A stretch of DNA of 64,000 nt from NCBI GenBank assembly GCA_003280345.1, contig QCFB01000009.1, forward strand, positions 1 through 64,000, in the 5' to 3' direction. A model generated the notes under the pieces. It searched no databases and was not told the origin of the DNA. It saw only the letters and a list, made by a program, of their open reading frames with translations. Within the stretch, counting starts at the first letter, position 1. Each line of letters starts with the position of its first letter. This document shows positions 48,123 to 56,361 of this stretch, one piece after another. The translations under genes were made by a program, and so were the position numbers. The stretch comes from Prochlorococcus sp. AG-363-A16. Its GTDB lineage: Bacteria > Cyanobacteriota > Cyanobacteriia > PCC-6307 > Cyanobiaceae.

Positions 48123-49517
48123 ATGATGCACAACCCTCTCAAGAAGGGAGCCCGACGCAGGTTAATGATCTCCTATGGACTAGGAGATGCAGGCACTGGA
48201 TTGGCTTCAACGCAACTTGGGTTCTACCTTTTCCCCTTCTTCACAGGGGTTGCAGGATTGCCAGCTTTGATTGCAGGCTCATTATTAATGGTCATAAAAG
48301 TTTGGGATGCAATTAATGATCCACTTATTGGTTGGCTAAGCGATCACACTCAAAGTCGCTGGGGGCCAAGATTGCCATGGATGATTGGAGCAGCGGTTCC
48401 TCTTGGCATAAGTCTTGCTGCAATGTGGTGGGTCCCCTTGGGCGATACAACACAAAAAACCATTTATTACATGTTCATTGCGGTTCTGCTTATGACCGCG
48501 TACACGTGCGTAAACCTTCCCTTCGCAGCACTATCAACTGAGCTAACACAAGAAACATCTATACGAACACGATTAAACGCAGCCAGGTTCACTGGTTCAA
48601 TTTTGGCTGGATTAATTGGTCTTGTTATTGCAGCAAGACTTCTATCTGGTGGGGATCAGGGCTTTTTCCCAATGGGAAGAATTACAGGGACAATTGCCTC
48701 ATTAGCCACTTTGCTGTCTTGCTGGGGCTTAGCTCCTTTTGCCAAGAAAGCTAGGAAGCCAATCATCAAATCCGAGCCATTCCGGCTACAGATGAAACGT
48801 ATCTTGCGCAATGAAAGGTTCCTAAAGGTTATTGGGCTTTATCTATTGCTTTGGTGTGGGTTGCAACTAATGCAAACAGTTTCGATTATTTATCTCGAAC
48901 AGGTAATGAAAGTCCCTACAGAACTTTCTAAATGGATACCTATACCTTTTCAACTAAGTGCTCTATTAGGACTGCAAGTATGGAGCTTTTACTCCAACAA
49001 GTTTGGAAGGATTTCAGCCCTCTACTGGGGAGGCGCATTATGGATTACTTCATGCATATTTGCTTCTTTATTGCCGCCTCTTTCAATAGAAGCCTCTTTA
49101 AACAGCTATTTAGCTATTGACGGCCAAGAAATGTTAAAGATAGCGGCGTTGCTCACAATGATTTTGATTACAGGGTTTGGTGCGTCTACCGCGTATCTAA
49201 TTCCCTGGTCACTATTACCGGATGCAATTGATGCCGATCCTGAAAAGCCAGCAGGAATCTATACCGCCTGGATGGTCTTAATTCAGAAAATTGGAATTGG
49301 AATTAGCGTTCAATTACTAGGGTTACTGCTCTCAATAGCAGGATATCGATCAGGCATTAATTGCGCAGAGTCAATCAGCTGCCTAGAGCAGCCAGACAAC
49401 GCCCAACTAATGATTCGCCTCTGCATGGGAGTTATTCCAGCAACGTGTGTTGCGATAGGCCTTCTTCTGATGAGACGCTGGCCTGATCGTGGAGCTCATC
49501 TCCAGGCCGCAAATTAA
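48123..49517 (+). CDS. MelB-like sugar:cation symporter family protein (GPH family, MFS)
   Basis: 464 residues with about twelve hydrophobic segments. SYGLGDAGTGLASTQLG at the start and the loop after helix 2, KVWDAINDPLIGWLSDHT, including the acidic pair used for cation coupling in MelB, identify the GPH family. The substrate is unknown; galactoside or other small-molecule uptake has been assumed for cyanobacterial members. Its stop overlaps the start of the MlaE-like gene by one base (TAATG). Confidence 0.88.
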   Translation: MMHNPLKKGARRRLMISYGLGDAGTGLASTQLGFYLFPFFTGVAGLPALIAGSLLMVIKVWDAINDPLIGWLSDHTQSRWGPRLPWMIGAAVPLGISLAAMWWVPLGDTTQKTIYYMFIAVLLMTAYTCVNLPFAALSTELTQETSIRTRLNAARFTGSILAGLIGLVIAARLLSGGDQGFFPMGRITGTIASLATLLSCWGLAPFAKKARKPIIKSEPFRLQMKRILRNERFLKVIGLYLLLWCGLQLMQTVSIIYLEQVMKVPTELSKWIPIPFQLSALLGLQVWSFYSNKFGRISALYWGGALWITSCIFASLLPPLSIEASLNSYLAIDGQEMLKIAALLTMILITGFGASTAYLIPWSLLPDAIDADPEKPAGIYTAWMVLIQKIGIGISVQLLGLLLSIAGYRSGINCAESISCLEQPDNAQLMIRLCMGVIPATCVAIGLLLMRRWPDRGAHLQAAN

Positions 49518-50263
49518 TGAACTCACCTCGCTGGCTTACTCGACTTGGAAAAAGCCTCATGATCGGAGGTCAAGCAATTACAGCGACAGCCAAGGGTCGC
49601 ATTAATTCAAGCGACCTATCCGACCAACTAATGGAAGCTGGGCCTGGCAGCTTTCTTATTGTCCTTATTACTGGTGTAGCCGCTGGCACAGTATTTAATA
49701 TCCAAGTCGCCGCTGAACTAAGTAAACAAGGCGTAGGTTCTCAGGTGGGTGGACTTCTAGCTATTGGAATGGCTAGAGAAATTGCCCCCTTGCTTACTGC
49801 AACACTCCTAACAGGGAAAGTCGCAACAGCTTATGCCGCTCAACTCGGGACGATGAAAGTCACTGAACAAATTGATGCCATCACAATGTTGCGGACAGAC
49901 CCAATCGAATACTTAGTTGTTCCAAGGTTGATAGCAATGGTAATAATGGCACCGGTTCAATGCCTGTTTTTTTTCAGTGTTGCACTTTGGAGTGGACAAA
50001 TCAGCAGCACTGCTCTTTACCAAATTCCTCCTGATGTGTTCTGGGAATCCGTAAGAGATTGGTTAAGCATGAGTGACTTGCCATTCATGCTTATCAAAGC
50101 TTTGGTATTTGGAATGCTTATTGCAGTTCTTGCATGTGGATGGGGGTTAACTACCCGTGGAGGACCGAAAGAAGTTGGCACTAGTACAACGGGGGCTGTT
50201 GTCATGACTTTGGTCACTGTTTCTTTAATGGATGTTTTACTTACCCAACTTCTTTTTGGATAA
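49517..50263 (+). CDS. MlaE/TGD1-like ABC lipid transport permease
   Basis: 248 residues with five to six hydrophobic segments and family motifs IVLITGVAAGTVFNIQVA, GMAREIAPLLTATLLTGK and EQIDAITMLRTDPIEYLVVPR. MlaE/TGD1 permeases work with an MCE substrate-binding protein (MlaD/TGD2) and an ATPase (MlaF/TGD3) in moving phospholipids between membranes. Neither partner is encoded here. It is packed with a 1-bp overlap on both sides, next to a DUF3119 gene. Confidence 0.93.
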   Translation: MNSPRWLTRLGKSLMIGGQAITATAKGRINSSDLSDQLMEAGPGSFLIVLITGVAAGTVFNIQVAAELSKQGVGSQVGGLLAIGMAREIAPLLTATLLTGKVATAYAAQLGTMKVTEQIDAITMLRTDPIEYLVVPRLIAMVIMAPVQCLFFFSVALWSGQISSTALYQIPPDVFWESVRDWLSMSDLPFMLIKALVFGMLIAVLACGWGLTTRGGPKEVGTSTTGAVVMTLVTVSLMDVLLTQLLFG

Positions 50264-50691
50264 TGGCACCTACTTCTGCAAAACCAAGTTCTACTGAGAG
50301 CGTCATACTCAACCCTTCACCAAGGTTGCCCTTGCTCATAATTATTTTTGGACCGACCCTTTTGGCGCTACCATTTCATCCCTGGCTTTCAATATTTATA
50401 AGCAGTTTTGGGCTTTTCCTTTTATTGCAATGCTTCATTCTCCGATTGGAATTCACCAAAAGTGATCTTGTTGTTTGGCAATTAGGACGTGAACTCCGTC
50501 GTTTCCCCTTCAAATATTGGCTTGCCTGGAGACTTTTCTTACCAAAATTGCCGGGGATCCTTTACTTCCGAGAAGAAGCAAGCCCACATCTCCTCCCCAT
50601 CCTTTTTGATCCTATAGAGCTTCAAAATCAATTACGTCTCAGAGTAGGCAGACTAGAAAAACCTAACCAAGAAGATAAAACTCTCTCCTAA
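50263..50691 (+). CDS. DUF3119 family membrane protein
   Basis: 142 residues. A hydrophobic hairpin near the N-terminus (LLIIIFGPTLLALPF, FISSFGLFLLLQCFIL) is followed by a small beta-rich domain: RLEFTKSDLVVWQLGRELRR, then FPFKYWLAWRLFLPKLPGI and YFREEASPHLLPILFDP. The last part is the DUF3119 signature. The layout resembles membrane proteins with a PH-like domain. It is translationally linked to the MlaE permease, so a role in lipid transport is a reasonable inference. Confidence 0.82.
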   Translation: MAPTSAKPSSTESVILNPSPRLPLLIIIFGPTLLALPFHPWLSIFISSFGLFLLLQCFILRLEFTKSDLVVWQLGRELRRFPFKYWLAWRLFLPKLPGILYFREEASPHLLPILFDPIELQNQLRLRVGRLEKPNQEDKTLS

Positions 50692-50718
50692 AACTACATA
50701 ACTCCCATTTAATATTTC

Positions 50719-51735
50719 ATGGCTGAAGCTGACCTCCCCAATTCCAAAGAAACCTCTACAGATGGAAGTGTATTAAATGAATCTAATTTGAAAGAATCAA
50801 TCAATGAAGTATCTTCCTCTCAAGAACAAGTTGATCAACTAAAGGACAATCAACAAGATCAAAGCAAAACTTCTATAGAGCCTCTTCTTTCACTTGCATT
50901 AACTGAGCTCCAAAACAAACGTCAAGAACTTGAGAAGGAAATTACAGAGCTCACCACAAAAAAAAACAAACTTGAAAAAGAAATAAATAACTCTTTTTCT
51001 GGACAATCAGACTCAATTGCGAGACGAGTAAAAGGGTTTCAAGACTATTTAACCGGAGCGCTTCAGTCTCTAGCCCAATCTGCTGAACAACTTGAGCTTG
51101 TAGTTCAACCCGTTGTCGTCCAACCTTCACCACTCGATGAGAATCAATCATCAGAAGAGAAAGCAAAAGTCGAAACCATCCCCGCTATATCTGACACTTT
51201 CAAGCCTGATGAGTCACTAATTCGTGAATGTCTAGAACAATTTCTCGGGCAACCAGATTTCTATGCTGATCCATGGAAATTGCGCCGCAGCCTAGACACC
51301 AAAGACATTGAGCTTCTTGAAGACTGGTTCTTCAGCATGGGAGGAAGAGGTGCGCAACCAAGCCGAGGGAATAGGTCAAGGAATGTTCTGATAGGAGCAG
51401 CCTTGATTTCAATTCTTGGAGAGCTATATGGAGACCGTTTTCAAACGCTTGTTTTAGCAAGTCAACCAGAAAGGCTTGGGGAATGGAGAAGAGGACTCCA
51501 AGATGCGTTAGGGCTTGGAAGAGAAGACTTTGGACCAAGCAGTGGGATAGTTCTTTTCGAGCGTGCTGATGGGGTTGTTGATCGAGCAGATCGATTAGAA
51601 GAGAGAGGAGAAGTTCCATTAATACTCATAGATGCTGCCGAACAAAGTGTTGAGATTCCTGTACTTCAATTCCCTCTTTGGCTTGCTTTTGCTGCTGGTC
51701 CAGAAGAGCTTTATTCAGAGGAAGAGCTACTTTGA
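50719..51735 (+). CDS. DUF3086 family protein with N-terminal coiled coil
   Basis: 338 residues. The first 55 are acidic and polar. Residues 60-95 form a coiled coil (LQNKRQELEKEITELTTKKN). The C-terminal 170 residues are the conserved DUF3086 domain: IRECLEQFLGQPDFYADPWK, GGRGAQPSRGNRSRN, ISILGELYGDRFQTLVLA and ILIDAAEQSVEIPVLQFPLW. The function is not known. Its TGA overlaps the plsY ATG (TGATG), and it follows DUF3119 by 27 bp. Confidence 0.82.
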   Translation: MAEADLPNSKETSTDGSVLNESNLKESINEVSSSQEQVDQLKDNQQDQSKTSIEPLLSLALTELQNKRQELEKEITELTTKKNKLEKEINNSFSGQSDSIARRVKGFQDYLTGALQSLAQSAEQLELVVQPVVVQPSPLDENQSSEEKAKVETIPAISDTFKPDESLIRECLEQFLGQPDFYADPWKLRRSLDTKDIELLEDWFFSMGGRGAQPSRGNRSRNVLIGAALISILGELYGDRFQTLVLASQPERLGEWRRGLQDALGLGREDFGPSSGIVLFERADGVVDRADRLEERGEVPLILIDAAEQSVEIPVLQFPLWLAFAAGPEELYSEEELL

Positions 51736-52355
51736 TGAATTTCTCCACTCCAATTTTGGGATTATTTACCCTTTCAATTAGTTATTTACTGGGATCTATT
51801 CCAAGTGGATATATAGCAGGAAGATGGCTCGCGCAAGTTGACATCCGTCAACTTGGATCAGGCTCTACAGGTGCAACAAATGTTCTGCGTCATTTTGGCA
51901 AGGTTCCAGCCCTTGTAGTTTTTTTAATAGATGTCGGGAAAGGAATAGCGGCTGTTCTCATTGCAAAAAACTTCCAATTAAATGACAACTGGCAGGTCAT
52001 TGCAGGCCTTCTATCTGTAGTTGGTCACATTTGGCCAATTTGGCTCGGTTGGAAAGGAGGCAAAGCTGTAGCCACAGGCCTAGGAATGCTTTTAGGACTC
52101 TCATGGCCAGTAGGACTGTCCTGCTTAGGAGTCTTTTTAACAGTTTTAAGCTTTAGCAAAATTGTGTCTTTGTCTAGCGTTATTACAGCTCTAAGCCTCC
52201 CTTTACTTATGGTTCTGAGCTTTCATGGAAATATCTACCGTCCTGCTTACCTAGCGTTAAGTGTAGTAACTATGGCAATTGTGATATGGAGACATAGAAG
52301 CAATATCAAACGCTTATGGGCACGAACCGAGCCAAAGATTGGTGAGTCTCATTGA
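51735..52355 (+). CDS. plsY: Glycerol-3-phosphate acyltransferase PlsY
   Basis: Membrane enzyme using acyl-phosphate to acylate glycerol-3-phosphate, the first step to phosphatidic acid. SYLLGSIPSGYIAGR, RQLGSGSTGATNVLRHFGK and GHIWPIWLGWKGGKAVATGLG are the three PlsY loops. 206 residues from ATG at 51735. It ends the compact row that starts with the MFS gene and converges with pyrF (7-bp overlap of the 3' ends). Confidence 0.96.
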   Translation: MNFSTPILGLFTLSISYLLGSIPSGYIAGRWLAQVDIRQLGSGSTGATNVLRHFGKVPALVVFLIDVGKGIAAVLIAKNFQLNDNWQVIAGLLSVVGHIWPIWLGWKGGKAVATGLGMLLGLSWPVGLSCLGVFLTVLSFSKIVSLSSVITALSLPLLMVLSFHGNIYRPAYLALSVVTMAIVIWRHRSNIKRLWARTEPKIGESH

Positions 52356-53080
52356 ACAAGTTTTAGCTCTCTGCAAAAATCATTAAAAGCCATTTCAGGG
52401 TCAGAGGCACAAGTAATCGGTCTCCCCACAACTATGCGTGAAGCCCCCTCGGAAATTGCCTCTGAAGGGCTTTTTACCCTCACTTGATCTCCAATATCAG
52501 ATCCCTTCAAACGAATACCTGGTGTGACCAGCTCAAATGAATTAGGAAAGTTTTTCCGCAAACTCCCCACTTCTTGAGGAGAGCAAACACATCCGTCAAG
52601 GCCTGCATCGGCAGCCAGCCGAGCCAAGCACTGCACCCGTTCATCTAAAGGCTGATCAATGAATAGTTCTTTTGCGAAGCGGTTTTGAGCCCAGCTTGTA
52701 AGCACAGTGACACCTAAGAGAGTAGGGATAGGGTGTCCCGCCTCCCCAGAGCCTTGCACGACTGCAGCTTTTGCGGCTTTAAGCGCATTGATTCCTGCAC
52801 AAGAATGTACCGTGATCATCTCTGCGCCTGTTCTTGCTGCTTGGAGACAAGCGCCTTCCATTGTCACAGGAATATCATGAAACTTAAGGTCTAGAAAAAC
52901 TCGCACATCCCTTTTGCGGAAATCAACTATTACCTCAGGACCAGAGCTAACAAATAATTCCAAGCCAACTTTGACCCAACGCAATCCAGGTATCTGCTCA
53001 ACTAATTGCAATGCCGCGCATTTATCCATCCCATCGAGTGCAAGAATTAATTTATCTGCAGAGTTAGACATGGGCGACAT
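52349..53080 (-). CDS. pyrF: Orotidine 5'-phosphate decarboxylase
   Basis: Last step of UMP synthesis. LILALDGMDKCAALQLVEQ, the catalytic charge network FLDLKFHDIPVTM, and VTPGIRL and IVVGRPITCASDP are all present. 243 residues from ATG at 53080. It lies 23 bp downstream of tyrS on the same strand. Confidence 0.97.
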   Translation of the reverse strand: MSPMSNSADKLILALDGMDKCAALQLVEQIPGLRWVKVGLELFVSSGPEVIVDFRKRDVRVFLDLKFHDIPVTMEGACLQAARTGAEMITVHSCAGINALKAAKAAVVQGSGEAGHPIPTLLGVTVLTSWAQNRFAKELFIDQPLDERVQCLARLAADAGLDGCVCSPQEVGSLRKNFPNSFELVTPGIRLKGSDIGDQVRVKSPSEAISEGASRIVVGRPITCASDPEMAFNDFCRELKLVQ

Positions 53081-53103
53081 TTAGGGCTACTTAGATATTT
53101 GGT

Positions 53104-54345
53104 TCAGCTTGCCAGACGTCTAAAATTTTTTTTGCCTAACTGCAAAACCTTACCAATAAGAACACTTTTATTAAGAAATTCCAAATTTGGATCAGTTAAT
53201 TTCTCGCCATCTAAGCGCACTCCTCCTCCTTGAATCTGACGCCTAGCTTCACTGCTACTTGAACATAAACCAATAGCACTTAGCAAATAAAATGCTTTAA
53301 CTGGAAACTTAATCGCTGAGATTGAAGCCTCCTGAACCTCGGCATTTGAATCTTTAGAACCACTAATTAACCTTGCAGCATCAGCCTTAGCTCCTTCTGC
53401 CGCTAATCGTCCATGGAATTGCTCTGTAATTGCGAGAGCCATGGTTTTTTGAAGCTCTCGAGGGTTAGAAGGCAATGTCTCTAGATCTAAATCAGTTAAC
53501 AACGTCAAATAATTTTTCACAAGAGAATCTGAGACCTTTTCCAATTTGGAATACATCGAAAGAGGATCCTCATTCACGCCAACTGTATTACCAAGACTCT
53601 TACTCATCTTCTGCACACCATCAAGCCCAACCAGTATTGGCATCAACAAACCGAACTGCTGACGTTTATTGAAATGACTCTGCAAATCTCGACCCATTGC
53701 CACATTGAACTTCTGATCTGTACCCCCAAGCTCTATATCTGCTTCTACTGCTACAGAATCGTAGCCCTGTAATAAAGGATATAAAAACTCATGAAGAGAT
53801 ATCGGTATGCCTGAAGAATAACGATTCCCAAAATCCTCTTTTGCAAGCATCTGTCCAACAGTAGAAGTACTAAGAAGGTCAATAACTTTATTCAAATCAA
53901 GGTCAGCCAACCATTCACTATTCCGTCGGACTTCAAGACGCCCTGGAGTAGTGAAATCTAATAATGATTGTTCAGGTGGTTTACCAAAACCCAACTGCTC
54001 AAGATATGAAATTGAATTCGCTTCAATCTGTTCAGATGACATCTGAACTCTTGTTTTGCTTTTACCCGTAGGGTCTCCAATGCGAGCGGTGAAGTCTCCA
54101 ATAATCACAACAGCCAAATGACCTGCATCCTGAAAAGCACGTAGCTTGCGAAAAAGAATGCTGTGCCCCAAATGAATATCAGTACCGGTTGGGTCAATTC
54201 CTAGTTTTATTCTTAAAGGTTTCTTTTGCTGAGAGGACTCTTGCAAACGCAACGCAAGGTTCTGGTCTTGACTTGTCCCAAGAGGAAAAAGATCTGCTAT
54301 GCCTCTTGCAAGCAACGCCGGTAATCTTTTTGTCTTGTCCGGCAT
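53104..54345 (-). CDS. tyrS: Tyrosyl-tRNA synthetase
   Basis: Class I synthetase. The HIGH motif is [15 protein letters not shown] and the KMSKS motif is [12 protein letters not shown]. The C-terminal S4-like RNA-binding domain contains [20 protein letters not shown] prefer ATG at 54345 (413 residues), which starts just before the conserved [18 protein letters not shown] at 54396 that overlaps the DUF1825 stop would add 17 residues. Confidence 0.95.
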   Translation of the reverse strand: MPDKTKRLPALLARGIADLFPLGTSQDQNLALRLQESSQQKKPLRIKLGIDPTGTDIHLGHSILFRKLRAFQDAGHLAVVIIGDFTARIGDPTGKSKTRVQMSSEQIEANSISYLEQLGFGKPPEQSLLDFTTPGRLEVRRNSEWLADLDLNKVIDLLSTSTVGQMLAKEDFGNRYSSGIPISLHEFLYPLLQGYDSVAVEADIELGGTDQKFNVAMGRDLQSHFNKRQQFGLLMPILVGLDGVQKMSKSLGNTVGVNEDPLSMYSKLEKVSDSLVKNYLTLLTDLDLETLPSNPRELQKTMALAITEQFHGRLAAEGAKADAARLISGSKDSNAEVQEASISAIKFPVKAFYLLSAIGLCSSSSEARRQIQGGGVRLDGEKLTDPNLEFLNKSVLIGKVLQLGKKNFRRLAS

Positions 54346-54392
54346 GGAAAACGCTTCTGAATCTGAGCTGATCGTAAATGGCAGGCCTTCAC

Positions 54393-54719
54393 TCAAGTGG
54401 AGGATTGATCGAGCTGAGTCTTCATACGCTCTAATGTCTTATTCATTTGATCGAACATTTGTTCAGGGGTAATGCCAAATTGGCTCAGTTGAGTTCTTAA
54501 TTGTTCAACCGTCATCTTTGCTTGAAAGTCTTCAGAGAGCTCAAAACGCTTCATGAATACTCTGTAGCGCTCCATTAACTCCTCCATAGTTTTAATAAAC
54601 ATCTTCTTGCCTTCGCGATCAAACTTTCCATATTCAGAACCGAGCTTCATCAATTGCTGGTAATCAGCAAAAAGCCTTTTTGCCTCCTCCTGAACGATTT
54701 CGGATTCAAAAAAATTCAT
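54393..54719 (-). CDS. DUF1825 family protein
   Basis: 108 residues, almost entirely helical and charged ([58 protein letters not shown]). It matches DUF1825, a small cyanobacterial family of unknown role. Soluble, likely a helical bundle. It lies just upstream of tyrS and 12 bp downstream of another unknown gene. Confidence 0.82.
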   Translation of the reverse strand: MNFFESEIVQEEAKRLFADYQQLMKLGSEYGKFDREGKKMFIKTMEELMERYRVFMKRFELSEDFQAKMTVEQLRTQLSQFGITPEQMFDQMNKTLERMKTQLDQSST

Positions 54720-54731
54720 AACCCTTTCCCT

Positions 54732-54986
54732 TTAGTTAGCACGCCTGATTTCAAAGGGTTCTGAGCGAACAAACAAAAACAAAGCCAGTTCTATTCGCTC
54801 AACTTTGTCTAAGTTCAACATATTTATCACTTGGGATAGCAAGTCGTCATGGTTGCAATTGATATGGATTCTCTCTGAAATTATCCAATTGAGGAAGGGG
54901 TGAGAACCACACCGAAAGGCATGACCATCAAATGAAATAAAGAGCGAGTCAAATTTTCTCCCAATAAATTTAGGTCTCAAAGCCAA
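54732..54986 (-). CDS. Small hypothetical protein upstream of DUF1825
   Basis: 84 residues from TTG at 54986, fixed by a stop a few codons upstream. It looks like a mixed alpha/beta protein with SLFISFDGHAFRCG and a helical stretch LLSQVINMLNLDKVERIELA. It contains two histidines near two cysteines (GHAFRCGSH, INCNHDD), a possible but unproven metal site. The close spacing to DUF1825 supports coding; I know no family. Confidence 0.45.
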   Translation of the reverse strand: MALRPKFIGRKFDSLFISFDGHAFRCGSHPFLNWIISERIHINCNHDDLLSQVINMLNLDKVERIELALFLFVRSEPFEIRRAN

Positions 54987-55097
54987 TTGAAGTTCTAATT
55001 AAGCAACATGACATCTGCCTAAGTAAATTTGTACCCCAATAAACGTTTCATAAGGAGCTCAAGGTCGTTAATGTCTGCTTAAGCAAAGTCCTGAGTA

Positions 55098-55721
55098 ATG
55101 GTCCGAAGCCACTGGTTGGATCCTCTAGCGCGTCAAGTGCTTAAGCTCTCTGGTCATTTACCTCGCAACAAAAAAATCGAACAAAGTGCGCCCCTGAAAG
55201 AAGATGATATAGAGCGCGAACTTGAAGCAATTAAGCAAAAACAAGCCAAGGTTCAACCCAACGGCTCACCTCTGGTAGATGTAAACCGTGCTACAGCTTC
55301 TGACTGGAGAAGCCTTCCTGGTTGCACGGAATCAATGATCAAACTTTTGTTAAGGCTACAAAAAGGCGGGGTACAACTAAGTGGGAATGAAGACCTTTGT
55401 AAGCTTCTAGACCTATCTCCAGATATTGCTGAAAGTTGGACTCCATACTTGATTTTTCGCTGGTATGGGGGCTCACCTCCTCTTGAACAAGCACCACCAA
55501 TTGATATCAATTATGCAACTCCATCAATTATCAAAAAAAATCTTAACTGGTCTGATGACAGGGTTCAACGCCTGGTTAGGGAGCGACAAAAACAACTGTT
55601 CAATAATCTCGCAGATTTGCAAGAACGACTTACCTTGCCTCCTTCTTGTGTTGAACAATTAATTGGAGGTGTTCGCTTTGGAACAAAATCAGCAGGCCCA
55701 ACCCTTCCTCCAGGATGCTAA
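55098..55721 (+). CDS. Helix-hairpin-helix protein with two ComEA-like modules
   Basis: 207 residues. Module one starts LVDVNRATASDWRSLPGCTE (about 59-78) and module two IDINYATPSIIKKNLNWSDD (about 136-155). Both match the ComEA pattern V/IDIN-A followed by a hairpin and a second helix with EDL or ADL. HhH modules bind the DNA backbone without sequence preference. There is no signal peptide or membrane span, so it is probably cytoplasmic, unlike ComEA. Three bases separate it from the GIY-YIG gene downstream. Confidence 0.8.
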   Translation: MVRSHWLDPLARQVLKLSGHLPRNKKIEQSAPLKEDDIERELEAIKQKQAKVQPNGSPLVDVNRATASDWRSLPGCTESMIKLLLRLQKGGVQLSGNEDLCKLLDLSPDIAESWTPYLIFRWYGGSPPLEQAPPIDINYATPSIIKKNLNWSDDRVQRLVRERQKQLFNNLADLQERLTLPPSCVEQLIGGVRFGTKSAGPTLPPGC

Positions 55722-55724
55722 GAA

Positions 55725-56324
55725 GTGAATCCATTTCGAAGGCAAGGGAACCTGTTTGAAGATCACATACTTAGTGTCAATTCAATAACCCCAAACCAAC
55801 AGTTAAAACTAAGCAGAGATCTCTTGCAAGATTGGCAAAAAAAAGTTCATTCCCATCAGACGAAGTTTTTCAAAGGCGAGGGTTGCACCAACCAACAAGG
55901 TTCTCTTTTTGCAGAAACACATAAAAGTTCCATTGACGAGTTGGAGCCATTAAGCCTCGTACCTCTACCACTGAATTTTTGGCGTTGGCCACAGAGCCCA
56001 CATCATGGTCCTGCTGTCTACTTAGTTATTGACCATCAAGAAGATATGGATGCACATTTATTGCTTTATGTAGGGGAAACAATCGCAGCAGATCGTCGCT
56101 GGAAAGGAGAGCATGATTGCAAGGCCTACCTCTCTGCCTACTCAGAAGCGCTAGGGAGTGCCGGCCTAAAAAGTGAGCTAAGTATCCGTTTCTGGACTGA
56201 TGTCCCAGAAAGCACCCGATCGAGAAGAAACCTTGAGCAAGAACTAATTCAAAGATGGCTTCCTCCATTCAATAAGGAAACAAGATCTAGATGGGCAACT
56301 CCCTTTACAGCAGAGATCCACTAA
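55725..56324 (+). CDS. GIY-YIG-like nuclease domain protein
   Basis: 199 residues with a GIY-YIG core in the second half: GPAVYLVID (V98-Y99 for the GIY strand), LLLYVGET (Y115-V-G117 for YIG), a catalytic arginine in ADRRWKGEH (R124/R125), the metal-binding glutamate in NLEQELIQRW (E171 or E173) and the asparagine in PPFN (N183). All core residues are present, so it may cut DNA. The first 90 residues match no family I know. The start is GTG at 55725, directly after the HhH gene. Confidence 0.72.
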   Translation: MNPFRRQGNLFEDHILSVNSITPNQQLKLSRDLLQDWQKKVHSHQTKFFKGEGCTNQQGSLFAETHKSSIDELEPLSLVPLPLNFWRWPQSPHHGPAVYLVIDHQEDMDAHLLLYVGETIAADRRWKGEHDCKAYLSAYSEALGSAGLKSELSIRFWTDVPESTRSRRNLEQELIQRWLPPFNKETRSRWATPFTAEIH

Positions 56325-56361
56325 ATAACGAAGCTAGGATCAATATCCCCATTAGTGGCAC

